Positions 24,293-33,228 of a stretch of DNA of 33,228 nucleotides are shown here, piece by piece. Origin of the DNA: Shewanella sp. TC10 (lineage in GTDB: Bacteria > Pseudomonadota > Gammaproteobacteria > Enterobacterales > Shewanellaceae); the NCBI RefSeq assembly GCF_009663145.1, contig NZ_VKHR01000060.1:1-33228 (forward strand), read 5' to 3'. The position numbers and the translations under genes were made by a program. A model generated the notes under the pieces. The model saw nothing but the letters and a program-made list of their open reading frames with translations. It was not told where the DNA came from and did no database searches. How positions within the stretch are numbered: the first letter of the stretch is position 1; each line of letters opens with the position of its first letter.

Positions 24293-25240
24293 GTGCGCGT
24301 AGTTTTAGCTCCAATGGAAGGCGTCATTGATGATTTGATGCGAGAAATATTGTCTGAAATTAACCCATATGACTTGGTGGTTACCGAGTTTGTGCGAGTT
24401 ATTAGTCAACTGCTTCCCGAAAAGGTGTACTACAAACTGTGTCCTGAATTACGCAATGGTGGTTTTACCGCGTCTGGTACTCCAGTCCGTATCCAACTAT
24501 TGGGACAACACCCAAGTGTCATGGCAGAAAACGCGCAGCGTGCCGTTGAGTTGGGTTCTCAAGGCGTCGATGCCAATTTTGGCTGCCCTGCAAAAATGGT
24601 CAACCGCAGTAATGGTGGCGCAGTGTTATTGCAATATCCAGATACTATTCATGACATTGTTAAAGCCATGCGCGATGCTGTACCTGCTGAGCAACCAGTC
24701 ACTGCAAAAATTCGCTTAGGTTTTGAAGATAAATCGTTATTCATGGAAAATGCTTTAGCTGTATATGAAGCCGGCGCCACTGAGCTCGCTATTCATGCGC
24801 GGAGTAAAGTCGACGGTTACAAACCTCCAGCTTATTGGGAATATATAACTGAGGTACGTGAACGCTTACCTATCCCCGTCATTGCCAATGGTGAAATTTG
24901 GAATGCAGATGACGCTAAACGCTGCATTGAAGTGACAGGCTGTGACAGTATCATGTTAGGACGCGGCGCAATTTCCTTACCCAACTTAGCAGCAACTATT
25001 AAAGATGGCACACCAGCTTATACATGGTCGCAAACCTTGAGCTTATTGTTAAGTTACACTCAAAAACAACTTAATGGCAAAAAGTCGGATTATTACCCTG
25101 CCCGAGTGAAGCAGTGGTTCACTTATCTCAATAAACAATACCCTGAAGCAGATGTCCTGTTTAGAGAGTTAAGAGTCATGAAAACCACAGATGACATCGT
25201 GGCTATTTTAGAAAAAGCTTATGAGCAACATAATCGATAG
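24293..25240 (+). CDS. dusC: tRNA-dihydrouridine(16) synthase
   Basis: An FMN- and NADPH-dependent enzyme that reduces U16 in tRNA to dihydrouridine, in the cytosol. I start at the GTG at 24293 (MRVVLAPMEG). That gives 315 residues, identical to E. coli DusC, and places the catalytic Cys at residue 98 in FGCPAK, the same position as in E. coli. AGG lies 7 bases before this GTG. An in-frame ATG 33 bases upstream would add a non-conserved extension. The TIM-barrel FMN-binding end (IPVIANGEI, GCDSIMLGRGAI) is intact. Confidence 0.95.
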   Translation: MRVVLAPMEGVIDDLMREILSEINPYDLVVTEFVRVISQLLPEKVYYKLCPELRNGGFTASGTPVRIQLLGQHPSVMAENAQRAVELGSQGVDANFGCPAKMVNRSNGGAVLLQYPDTIHDIVKAMRDAVPAEQPVTAKIRLGFEDKSLFMENALAVYEAGATELAIHARSKVDGYKPPAYWEYITEVRERLPIPVIANGEIWNADDAKRCIEVTGCDSIMLGRGAISLPNLAATIKDGTPAYTWSQTLSLLLSYTQKQLNGKKSDYYPARVKQWFTYLNKQYPEADVLFRELRVMKTTDDIVAILEKAYEQHNR

Positions 25241-25457
25241 TTGTTTGTGTTAGTTTTTGTGTTAATTATTTGCGCTATTTATTTGCGTTAGAAATTACGT
25301 TAGTTATTTGCGCTGGGTCAAATTTCGGTTTTATTTTTAAATAAAGCTTAATGTTCATTAGCTAAAATGAAGCCTTGGTTTGATCTCCATCATAACAATA
25401 GTGTCGTTTAGCGTTAGACTAAATATCCAGTAAAGCGATTCAGTAATTAGGCCCTTT

Positions 25458-25826
25458 GTGAGTACTCAAGAGATACAACAAACATTAATGCAAAAAGAAG
25501 CACAACTTAAATATGAGTTAGTGCATCAACTTAACCAGCAGGTTAATGTGAATAGTGCAGCTCAAATTCACTTTAACATGAGCTTGGCTGAGCTAATTGA
25601 GTTAATGAGCCAACAAAAACTAACAGACAGTCCTCTATTTAGTCAGCTCACTCGATTAGATGCAGCGCTTTGCCAACTTGAACTTGGTCTATATGGTTTA
25701 TGTTCTGATTGTGAGTCCGAAATTGAACCAGATAGATTAGCTGCAGATCCTACAGAACAGCGTTGCGCCCATTGTGATGCAAAACACCGTCAAGAACACC
25801 GCCAAGAACTTCGTTTAAGTCACTAA
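25458..25826 (+). CDS. DksA/TraR-type C4 zinc-finger protein
   Basis: A 122-residue protein with an N-terminal coiled coil (about 5-75) and a C-terminal C4 zinc finger (Cys82, 85, 103, 106 in GLCSDCESEI and RCAHCDAKHR). DksA relatives of this form bind RNA polymerase through the secondary channel. The coiled-coil tip here, however, does not show the canonical DksA DxxDxA pair, so ppGpp-type activity is uncertain. The start is a GTG at 25458 with AGG 6 bases upstream. It lies downstream of dusC on the same strand, 217 bases away, and ends at a bidirectional terminator. Confidence 0.85.
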   Translation: MSTQEIQQTLMQKEAQLKYELVHQLNQQVNVNSAAQIHFNMSLAELIELMSQQKLTDSPLFSQLTRLDAALCQLELGLYGLCSDCESEIEPDRLAADPTEQRCAHCDAKHRQEHRQELRLSH

Positions 25827-25899
25827 ATCTCACCTCAAAAATTCAACTAAAAACTGTTTATTACTGTTTTTATTTCTTTTTTAAGATAATATTGAGCAT

Positions 25900-25929
25900 A
25901 AAAAAACCTCCGACTAGCGGAGGTTTTTT
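25900..25929. terminator. Bidirectional terminator between convergent genes
   Basis: Stem AAAAAACCTCCG/CGGAGGTTTTTT (25901-25912 with 25918-25929), loop ACTAG. It can serve both the DksA-like gene (+) and the TonB receptor gene (-). Confidence 0.9.
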
Positions 25930-25949
25930 AGTTGTAAACTATAAAAGCT

Positions 25950-28628
25950 TTAGAACTTTTGGTTGATTCTTAGGTAATAAGTACGACCTAGAACATCATA
26001 TAAATCAGTATTTACGTCACGGTAACCTGAGTAGTCGTACCAAGTTGGCGCTTCTTCGTCAAATACGTTGTTAATACCTACTGTGATTGTACCGTTCCAA
26101 TCGTGGGTATAACCAAACTGGATATTATGTTTAAAGTAATCAGGAGTATCAGTAATATAGTCGTAACCTAGGTCACGCCAGTATTGGCCTGATTGGCTTC
26201 CAATGTAAACAGTCGTCCAAGCAGCGTTAAAGTCATTGTAATACCAAGCAGCAGCTAAGTTACCACGCCATTGTGGGTAATCTTGAATACCAGCATAATC
26301 GATTGGAATAGATTCTGAATCAGCTTGCTCTTCAAATTCTAATACGTGTGTCATATCGACTTTGAAGTTAAAGTCACCGAAACCAGTTTCTAAATTATAC
26401 GATGTGGCAAAATCTAAACCGCTAGTCACAACTGAAGACATATTGATGTAACCACTTTCTATGTATTCAATTTTTCCATCCGCTCCACGAGTCACAAAGT
26501 CTGAACTACCGTTAAGTTTTTCATCACGAATAACATCTGTCGCACTTACTGCTTCGATCTTATTATCATAAGTGATGTCATAGTAAGATAGCTCAACACT
26601 CCATGCGTCTGTAACGTTCCAAACAGCACCCAAAGTAAGAGAGTTTCCTTCTTCAGCTTCTAAGTCTGGGTTGCCACCGAACCAAGTTTTATGTTGGTTA
26701 CCCGTTGCACAGTAGTTTTCATCAGAACCACTATTGTCTTCACACCAAACTGAATCGTATGCTGTTTCAAAACTTAAAGACTGAGATGAGAACATTTCGC
26801 CCATATTCGGAGCACGGAAAGAGTCACCGTAACTTGCACGAACAAGTAAGCTATCAATTGGACGCCAGCTAACACCAATCTTAGGAACAACAGCATCAAA
26901 AGTTGATGAGTTAGTTACAACACCTGTCGCACCAGTTAATGAACCTTCTTGCTCATATCTTTCATAGCGAACCGCTAAAGAAACATCAACATTGGCAGGA
27001 AGACCCATCTGTAATTCAGTGTATGCTGCTGTACGGTCACGCTCTGCATCTACATCATCACCACCTGAACCGCCAGAGATAATACCAGCAGCCGACTCAG
27101 GGTCAGATGTTTGTTTGAAGTTGATCATTTCATATTCAGCACCAACTACCATAGCTAATGTGAAATTGTCATTATCAATAAAGGTTGTAGACGCAAGACC
27201 ATCAATTTGAGTGCTATCGAACTTACCTTGATAAACACCAGTATGGTTAGCCGCACTATAAAGTGCAGTCATAGATTGATCCCACTCATCATAGCTCATA
27301 CCACTAGTGTTAAAGATATCGTAGTTACCCGTATCAATTTCACTTTGAATAATGTTGTCATTAATCAAGTTGTAGTTAAATGAGTTAGTCGTTGAGCCAG
27401 AATATTGAGCATTAACTTCCCAATCGATACCGTTACCGATATCTGCGAATCCAACAAAACCACCTAACATATCGTAGTTATTGGTTTCAGTTAACGTATC
27501 ACGCTCACCGATTTGAACAGAACGCATGTAAACAGTCATGTCTGCGCCAGTTGGGTTATAGGCGTTATCAGCAGACATCACTGGGTAGTTAGTAGATACT
27601 GGTGTTCCAGCATAACGTGTGTTTGTTTCACTTAATGATGCAGAACCACGACCACGGAATTGAATATCATCAGTAAGATCATAGCTAAAGTTAGTCATGA
27701 AAGAATTACGAGTCATATCACCAAATAACTTCGTTACTTCACCATAACTATAATAACAACGGCCATTGTTGTTGCCATCAGTACCATTTAAGACATTTTC
27801 AGTTTCATCACACATTTCAGAGTTTGAGTAAAAGTCATAAATGTCATCACCATTTTCATCTACTCTACCAGTGTTGTAATAACCATTAGGTACTGAACTA
27901 AACGAGCTGTAATCACCATAAGATGGATCATCCATATCCCAAATATCACGATCCATTACAGCTTTAGTATCATAGTATTCGTATGTGAAAGTGATGTTGC
28001 CTTTATCAGTGTTGTAACCTGTAGCAATAGAGAAACGTGTAGCATCTCCGCCTTCAACATCAGGCATTTCAACGCTGTAATCTAATTGCACACCTTCAAA
28101 TTCTTTTTTAGTGATGATGTTAATTACACCGGCAACTGCATCTGAACCATAAACTGCAGATGCACCATCACGTAAAATCTCAATTCTTTCTACAATCGCA
28201 ATTGGTATTTGCGAAGTATCAGCAGTAGAACCTGAACTAGAGCTAGTACCAGGCATACGTCTTCCATCAAGTAAAACCAATGTAGCTTGCGAGCCTAGAC
28301 CACGCATATTGATAGAGCTCGTAGCGCTGGCACCAGAACCGTATCCTGAAGTACCACGCCATGAACCGAATGCGTTAATTGATGAGTTATTAAGTACATC
28401 AGCTACTGTTTTTTCACCAGTTAGCGCAATATCTGCGGCACTTAGAACAGTCACAGGTGAAGATGTTTCCATATCCACTTGCTTGATACGTGAACCTGTT
28501 ACTTCAATTCTTTCCACTTTCTCCGGTGCATCTTCAGCAAATGCAACTCCAGAAAAAGCAACTGATGCTGCTGTCGCAGCTAGAATACTGCGACGAATCG
28601 CCTTAGCTGTTAACGTTAATGAACTCAT
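25950..28628 (-). CDS. TonB-dependent outer-membrane receptor (paralog 1)
   Basis: A TonB-gated outer-membrane transporter of 892 residues. The start is the ATG at 28628, with GGGAG 7 bases before it; the longer frame has no such site. The signal peptide (1-31) ends VAFA and is followed by a TonB-box region EKVERIEVTGSRI. The plug domain spans about 45-165 and a beta-barrel extends to the C-terminal aromatic Phe. The barrel includes the SLLVRASYGDSFRAPNMGEMFSS and NNVFDEEAPTW signatures. Cys residues in extracellular loops probably form disulfides. The substrate is unknown; no Fur-type box is visible in the leader. It shares its N-terminus and C-terminal end with the receptor at 29100. Confidence 0.93.
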   Translation of the reverse strand: MSSLTLTAKAIRRSILAATAASVAFSGVAFAEDAPEKVERIEVTGSRIKQVDMETSSPVTVLSAADIALTGEKTVADVLNNSSINAFGSWRGTSGYGSGASATSSINMRGLGSQATLVLLDGRRMPGTSSSSGSTADTSQIPIAIVERIEILRDGASAVYGSDAVAGVINIITKKEFEGVQLDYSVEMPDVEGGDATRFSIATGYNTDKGNITFTYEYYDTKAVMDRDIWDMDDPSYGDYSSFSSVPNGYYNTGRVDENGDDIYDFYSNSEMCDETENVLNGTDGNNNGRCYYSYGEVTKLFGDMTRNSFMTNFSYDLTDDIQFRGRGSASLSETNTRYAGTPVSTNYPVMSADNAYNPTGADMTVYMRSVQIGERDTLTETNNYDMLGGFVGFADIGNGIDWEVNAQYSGSTTNSFNYNLINDNIIQSEIDTGNYDIFNTSGMSYDEWDQSMTALYSAANHTGVYQGKFDSTQIDGLASTTFIDNDNFTLAMVVGAEYEMINFKQTSDPESAAGIISGGSGGDDVDAERDRTAAYTELQMGLPANVDVSLAVRYERYEQEGSLTGATGVVTNSSTFDAVVPKIGVSWRPIDSLLVRASYGDSFRAPNMGEMFSSQSLSFETAYDSVWCEDNSGSDENYCATGNQHKTWFGGNPDLEAEEGNSLTLGAVWNVTDAWSVELSYYDITYDNKIEAVSATDVIRDEKLNGSSDFVTRGADGKIEYIESGYINMSSVVTSGLDFATSYNLETGFGDFNFKVDMTHVLEFEEQADSESIPIDYAGIQDYPQWRGNLAAAWYYNDFNAAWTTVYIGSQSGQYWRDLGYDYITDTPDYFKHNIQFGYTHDWNGTITVGINNVFDEEAPTWYDYSGYRDVNTDLYDVLGRTYYLRINQKF

Positions 28629-29099
28629 GTAAATCTCCCTGGATGTTAGCTTTTCTAACATATTGACTTTTTATTGTTTTATTTAGTTAAACCGAGGTTA
28701 ATAACCTCCACTCGATACTGTTAAAACGACGTAAATCATTCAACAACCAGCACATAAAATTAACCAACAGGGTACAAATTGATACCAAAACAAGAGAGAC
28801 AGATCACACCGGAAACAAATTAAACCCTACTTTTCAGCAGGTTATTGGAAGGGTGAAAAATTACAAGGCAAAAGCCACAAGGGAGATACATTAAATTACA
28901 CCTGAAATAAAAGTGTAATAATGCAATAACATGCTGAAACAAATGTAAAAATTATCCAGAAAAACGCTAGAGATTTACAATAATACTGACAGTAATATTT
29001 ATAAAAAGTTAACTAATTATCTTAATACAAAAACAAAAAATCCCAGCCGACATATCGACTGGGATTTTACTAACTTACTTATTTGAATATTATGTTTTC
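28629..29099. other. Leader of receptor 1 and 3' region of receptor 2
   Basis: About 471 AT-rich bases without a gene. It includes the terminator at 29035-29068 and the promoter region of the first receptor. No Fur-like, riboswitch or tRNA-like element was recognised. Confidence 0.5.
29035..29068 (-). terminator. Intrinsic terminator downstream of receptor 2
   Basis: A stem of about 10 bp (29041-29050 with 29055-29064, one G-U pair), loop CATA, followed on the minus strand by T6. Confidence 0.8.
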
Positions 29100-31730
29100 T
29101 TAGAACTTCACACTTGCACGAACGAAGAAGTAGCGACCTAGTACATCATAAGTGTACGGATCGGTATTTGAATCGTTGTTACCTGTGTAGTATGGAGGCT
29201 CTTCATCTAATACGTTGTTCACACCACCAGACAATCTAACTGTTTCGTTGATATCGTAAGATGCTGATATATCATGGTAAACAATTGAGTCAACAGAAGG
29301 TGCGTAACAGTCACTTGGATCATCTTTACATGCAAATGAATCCATACCGTCGATGTAACGCGCTTCATATGTAGCAGACCAATCGTCACCTGATGCAGTT
29401 AAGTTAAAGTTAGTTTTTAACTCAGCGTATGCACCAACACCACCAGTGATGTAGCCTTTGTAATCAATTGCATTGCCGTCTTGGTCGAATTCTTCATATG
29501 TATCTAAGATAGAAGTGTCAAGACCCGCTTTCCAATCTAAACCTAAACCTTCGAAGGTATAAGCTACGTTAATGTCGAAACCAGAAGTATTCGTTTCACC
29601 AATGTTTTGTAGACCATTATCAAAACTAATACGACCAGTACCATCGATTTCAATGTTAGAAGCCTGACATAGTGCAGTACCTTCATTGATCTTGTTACCG
29701 TTTTCATCTAAACACTGATTAGCAATGTAGTTAGAATCAACTGAAGAAATTGTGTTTGTAATACCGATATCGTAGTAATCGACTGTTAATGATAAACCGT
29801 CAACAAAGCTTGGAGAATACACTAAACCAAGTGTTGTGATATCAGCTTCTTCAGGTGTTAGAAGTGGGTTACCACCTACTGTTACTTCTGCTTGAGTTTG
29901 GTCTGTTGCAGGGTGAACAATTTGGTCGAATGATGGAGATGCACCACCGTACAACTCATCTACAGTTGGAGCACGGAAAGCTGTAGATTGAACACCGCGA
30001 ACCATTAAGTCATCAAATAAACGCCAAGTTAAACCAAGTTTCCAAGTACTGTCGTCACCAAATGTGCTGTAATCGAAATAACGAACTGCAGCGCTCATAT
30101 CCACTTGTTGTGCTAGTGGTAAGTCACTTAATAAAGGAATAGCTAATTCAGCATAAAACTCGCTAACATCAAATGAGCCAGATGTTGCTTCAACACGTGG
30201 GTCATTTGCAAGACCTTGTGCAGTTAATGAATCTGGAGTGAAGTAAGCTGATTCTTTACGGTATTCTGCACCAGCAGCAAAAGCTAAAGTACCAGCTGGT
30301 AAATCAACGATGTCACCAGAAAGTGTTAGTGCAGCGATATCCAACTCACTACCACCAGCGTTAACTTCTGTGTATACGAATGGAGCAATGCTATCACCCA
30401 TCCAAGATGACTGGAGGAATGGGTCAAACTCTTCAGCTTGAACAGCATCGTTAATAGAACCGATGTTGTGTAAGTTAGCTAGAGTGTCAACTGAGTCATT
30501 CTTACCTTTGTTGTAAGAAGCATCCCAAGTCCAACCATTGTCGAACTCACCTTCAACACCAACGACTAAACGTATTGTGTCAACAACCTGTGAAAAGTCA
30601 CGAGAACCAGACTCAACCATACGGCGACCGTAATCTACAAGTTCACCATCTTCAACCCATGGTAATAGATCATCAGTCATCCAACCGCCAGCTGAAATTG
30701 GTTGATATTCCCAAGACTCACTGTTCCAGATTGGTTGTGGCGCCATTTGTTGGTCAGACCAACGCTTAGAGTACATTGCTTCAGAGAAGAAAATGATTGA
30801 ATCAGATAGCTCGTAAGTACCAGCCATGCTTAAATTCAAACGCTCCATCGGAGTAGATAGGAAGCTTGAAGCAGAATAGTTGTAGCGATCAGCATCTGTG
30901 AACTCATGGTATTCACCACCACGACCACTTAAATCAGCACCGTTTGCACCCCAAATGTGACCACCTTCAGAATATGAAGAACCTGCACAATATAGGCCAT
31001 CATCACCTTCAGCGATAGGACATTCAGAGAAGTCACGGTCTGCCTGACTTGCATCACCACGCTTAGTGTACTGAGCGTTAATAACAACATTACCTTTATC
31101 GAATGTGTTACCAACTGTGAAATCTAGGCTAGTTTCATCAGCATCACCTTGACCAGACATACCTGTTTGAACGTTCATCTCAAAACCGTCAAAATCACGC
31201 TTTAAGATTACGTTTACAACACCTGCGATAGCGTCAGTACCGTAAACAGCTGATGCGCCATCTTTAAGTACTTCAACACGTTGGATCATAGAAACTGGGA
31301 TAGTATTTAAATCGACTGAAGATGCTGCACCTGTACCTGATGCAATCATACGACGGCCGTTAACAAGAACTAGAGTACGGTTTGAACCTAAGCCACGTAA
31401 GTTAACACGTGCGTTACCGCCAGAACCGTTGTTCACAGCAGCGTTAGTCATAGCGCCACCAGAAGATGTCATCTTCTGTAGTACGTCATCGATAGATGTT
31501 GCGCCTGAAGCGATGATAGCCGAAGCATCAATTACGCTAACTGGGCTAGCAGTTTCCATATCGGTACGTTTAATACGTGAACCAGTTACCGCAATTCTTT
31601 CTACTTTTTCAGCTTGCGCTTCTTCAGCGATAACACTTCCTGAAAATACTGAACCTGTTGCGACAGTTGTTGCTGCTATTGTCAAAAAGCCACGGCGGAT
31701 TGCCTTAGCTGTCAAAGATAATGAACTCAT
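29100..31730 (-). CDS. TonB-dependent outer-membrane receptor (paralog 2)
   Basis: A TonB-gated receptor of 876 residues. The signal peptide (1-35) ends SVIA. EKVERIAVTGSRIKRTDMETASPVSV matches the paralog at 25950 closely, and the plug spans about 50-170. The barrel contains DDLMVRGVQSTAFRAPTVDELYGG and ends VLGRYFFVRASVKF, again with C-terminal Phe. Cys pairs (for example CPIAEGDDGLYC) lie in loops. AAGGGAG lies 7 bases before the ATG. A long AT-rich leader with palindromes precedes it. Substrate unknown. The two receptors are same-strand, each with its own terminator, so they look separately controlled after an old duplication. Confidence 0.93.
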   Translation of the reverse strand: MSSLSLTAKAIRRGFLTIAATTVATGSVFSGSVIAEEAQAEKVERIAVTGSRIKRTDMETASPVSVIDASAIIASGATSIDDVLQKMTSSGGAMTNAAVNNGSGGNARVNLRGLGSNRTLVLVNGRRMIASGTGAASSVDLNTIPVSMIQRVEVLKDGASAVYGTDAIAGVVNVILKRDFDGFEMNVQTGMSGQGDADETSLDFTVGNTFDKGNVVINAQYTKRGDASQADRDFSECPIAEGDDGLYCAGSSYSEGGHIWGANGADLSGRGGEYHEFTDADRYNYSASSFLSTPMERLNLSMAGTYELSDSIIFFSEAMYSKRWSDQQMAPQPIWNSESWEYQPISAGGWMTDDLLPWVEDGELVDYGRRMVESGSRDFSQVVDTIRLVVGVEGEFDNGWTWDASYNKGKNDSVDTLANLHNIGSINDAVQAEEFDPFLQSSWMGDSIAPFVYTEVNAGGSELDIAALTLSGDIVDLPAGTLAFAAGAEYRKESAYFTPDSLTAQGLANDPRVEATSGSFDVSEFYAELAIPLLSDLPLAQQVDMSAAVRYFDYSTFGDDSTWKLGLTWRLFDDLMVRGVQSTAFRAPTVDELYGGASPSFDQIVHPATDQTQAEVTVGGNPLLTPEEADITTLGLVYSPSFVDGLSLTVDYYDIGITNTISSVDSNYIANQCLDENGNKINEGTALCQASNIEIDGTGRISFDNGLQNIGETNTSGFDINVAYTFEGLGLDWKAGLDTSILDTYEEFDQDGNAIDYKGYITGGVGAYAELKTNFNLTASGDDWSATYEARYIDGMDSFACKDDPSDCYAPSVDSIVYHDISASYDINETVRLSGGVNNVLDEEPPYYTGNNDSNTDPYTYDVLGRYFFVRASVKF

Positions 31731-31896
31731 TATAAACTCCCTTCGTCATAATCAAAATAAAGTCACGACGTTATATTTTTTATTTTTAGGTTAATTATTT
31801 AATCAACCGAGAGCAATATTGTTAAATTAAATCACAATAGTCAACATCCATTACAAATTAATAACCAACCACCCAACCATTGATACACCGCCAAAC

Positions 31897-31910
31897 TTAA
31901 CACGTGTTAA
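31897..31910. promoter_or_regulatory. 14-bp perfect palindrome upstream of receptor 2
   Basis: TTAACACGTGTTAA is fully symmetrical and lies 167 bases upstream of the receptor ATG. It resembles operators of dimeric repressors, but the protein is unknown. Confidence 0.4.
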
Positions 31911-32422
31911 AACATTGTTAAATCAATATAAAACAGCATCTTACAAAATATCAAGGTTTAATAGTTAAATACAATAAGGATTTTTGTTAATTAAAAGTAA
32001 ATAGAAATATTAAATCAGATCAAATATCAATCAATAAAGTTAAATTAATTAAAATTCAGGTTAACTTACAGATCTAAAAAGCATCAGAAATTAACACAAA
32101 GTTAACTTAAGTAACATTTTTTAATTTAAAAATAATTTTAAAATCACAATAAAATTATTAATTGGAAGTTTAACTTGCTTATTATTTAACAAATAAGCGA
32201 CATTCAGCCAGATTTTAAAAGAGTAATTACTCAAGCTGATTAGAAGAAATTTGCAACAATTGAATTTTTAGCTGCTAGAAAAGGAATACTTATTCACATA
32301 TAAGCCAATTAGAAAGTCTCGGTTTCGATTGGGGTGAAAAGAAAAACAATCTATAAAACGCCTATAAGTTCGTAACAAGGCTGGCATAGAGGCTCAAGAA
32401 GTTATCAGTAATTTTTAGGCAT

Positions 32423-32448
32423 AAAAAAGGAGCCATAAGGCTCCTTTT
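32423..32448 (-). terminator. Intrinsic terminator downstream of ndk
   Basis: Stem AAAAGGAGCC/GGCTCCTTTT with loop ATAA (32435-32438) and T6 beyond it on the minus strand. It lies 20 bases from the ndk stop. Confidence 0.88.
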
Positions 32449-32467
32449 AACGTAATTCAATTAAGAA

Positions 32468-32899
32468 TTAACGAGTACGTGCACATAACTCTTCAGCGCT
32501 GAAGAAGTAAGCAACTTCACGCTCAGCAGATGCTACAGAATCAGAACCGTGAGCAGCGTTCTCATCAATGCTTTCTGCGAAATCAGCACGGATAGTACCT
32601 TCAGCTGCTTCAGCTGGGTTAGTAGCGCCTAAGATTTCACGGTGAGCTAGAACAGCGTTTTCGCCTTCAAGTGTTTGAACCATGATAGGACCTGAAGTCA
32701 TGAATGCAACTAAAGCACCGAAGAAAGGACGTTCGCTGTGCTCAGCATAGAAGCCTTCAGCTTGTTCTTTGCTTAAGTGAACCATTTTAGAAGCAATGAT
32801 TTTCAGGCCAGCAGTTTCAAAACGGTTGTAGATAGCGCCAATGTGGTTTTTTGCAACAGCATCAGGCTTAATGATAGAAAAAGTACGTTCGATAGCCAT
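32468..32899 (-). CDS. ndk: Nucleoside diphosphate kinase
   Basis: It transfers the gamma-phosphate of ATP to NDPs through a phosphohistidine, in the cytosol. It has 143 residues. The catalytic His117 lies in NAAHGSDS, the same position as in E. coli, and N-terminal ERTFSIIKPDAV and RPFFGALVAFM are conserved. AAGGAAG lies 6 bases before the ATG. It stands alone with its own terminator between a receptor gene and the window end. Confidence 0.97.
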   Translation of the reverse strand: MAIERTFSIIKPDAVAKNHIGAIYNRFETAGLKIIASKMVHLSKEQAEGFYAEHSERPFFGALVAFMTSGPIMVQTLEGENAVLAHREILGATNPAEAAEGTIRADFAESIDENAAHGSDSVASAEREVAYFFSAEELCARTR

Positions 32900-33228
32900 G
32901 AAAAGCTTCCTTCTTGATATTGGGTTTTAAATTCGCGCGGATTATACGAAATTTACGTCAGCATGCATAGGGTTAATGGCACCACATAATCAAAATGTCA
33001 TCATGTGACCTAGGTTCTGCGAAAATTGTGATTAACCTCAAGCGGTTCCTTCTTTGTTAAACAAGCTGTATTGGTATGTTTCACTTACAGCTACAACCTT
33101 CAATAACTATGATTTTCAAAGTCTATGATCTTCAAAAGCTATAGCTCACTGAAGCATGGCTTTAAATAGTTAACTAACATTTTAGGCAGTTGTTCAACAA
33201 AACTTGCTTGCGACATCGAACAAGCGAT
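32900..33228. other. Region upstream of ndk to window end
   Basis: About 329 bases without a gene that I can support. It should contain the ndk promoter. A direct repeat CTATGATYTTCAAA occurs twice at about 33106-33136. A 29-codon minus-strand frame enters from the right edge and stops at 33139-33141; it might be a gene end but has no recognisable content. Confidence 0.4.

Larger units (their letters stand above)
31731..32467. other. Long AT-rich intergenic region upstream of receptor 2
   Basis: About 737 bases without a credible gene, very AT-rich and full of TTAA motifs. It contains a 14-bp palindrome (31897-31910) and two copies of ATTGTTAAAT (near 31818 and 31914). The ndk terminator is at its right end. 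This is where receptor control should reside. Confidence 0.5.

Noticed and set aside
33139..33228. 29-codon minus-strand frame entering from the right edge and ending at TAG
   Set aside because: It could be the end of an outside gene, but the fragment is too short and shows no recognisable family.

Overview
The window looks like a chromosomal segment of a Shewanella-type marine gammaproteobacterium. It is moderately AT-rich, and it carries the dnaX, ybaB, recR, htpG, adk and gsk genes in the usual Shewanella/E. coli order and orientation. Its NadE, DusC, Apt, Gsk and Ndk have standard gammaproteobacterial lengths and motifs. Nearly all genes lie on the minus strand. No rRNA, tRNA, CRISPR array, IS element or prophage was recognised.

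Layout, left to right. (1) 1-2284: an anchored alpha/beta hydrolase that ends inside a 26-bp-arm palindrome at the window edge, then a divergent hypothetical gene. (2) 2341-9395: a housekeeping block of nadE, gsk, adk, ybbN/cnoX, htpG (with a near-consensus sigma-32 promoter) and recR. (3) 9654-16241: a 7-kb accessory block that separates recR from ybaB. It holds a coupled membrane-protein/XRE-regulator pair with a paired operator, a chemotaxis receptor, an EamA transporter and four small genes (DUF1801, two small membrane proteins, a DUF7000-like protein). (4) 16716-21472: ybaB, dnaX (with a candidate -1 frameshift site for gamma), apt and ybaN. (5) 21570-23977: an HvfABC/bufferin-type RiPP operon. 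It has a secreted precursor with eleven EGKCG motifs, an MNIO (DUF692) enzyme, a DUF2063 partner, and a 39-codon membrane micro-ORF that annotation by length would miss. (6) 24293-25826: plus-strand dusC and a DksA/TraR zinc-finger protein. (7) 25950-32899: two paralogous TonB-dependent receptors and ndk, separated by long AT-rich leaders.

The most interesting unit is the MNIO/RiPP operon. Its precursor is exported and Cys-repeat-rich, a hairpin separates precursor from enzymes (probably setting stoichiometry), and the small membrane protein sits before the next terminator. From the HvfABC and bufferin families, the expected role is copper binding or protection in the periplasm. The other items worth a second look are the candidate dnaX frameshift site, the self-contained XRE/membrane switch, the interruption of ybaB-recR, and the fold-back palindrome at the left edge, which may be an assembly artefact.
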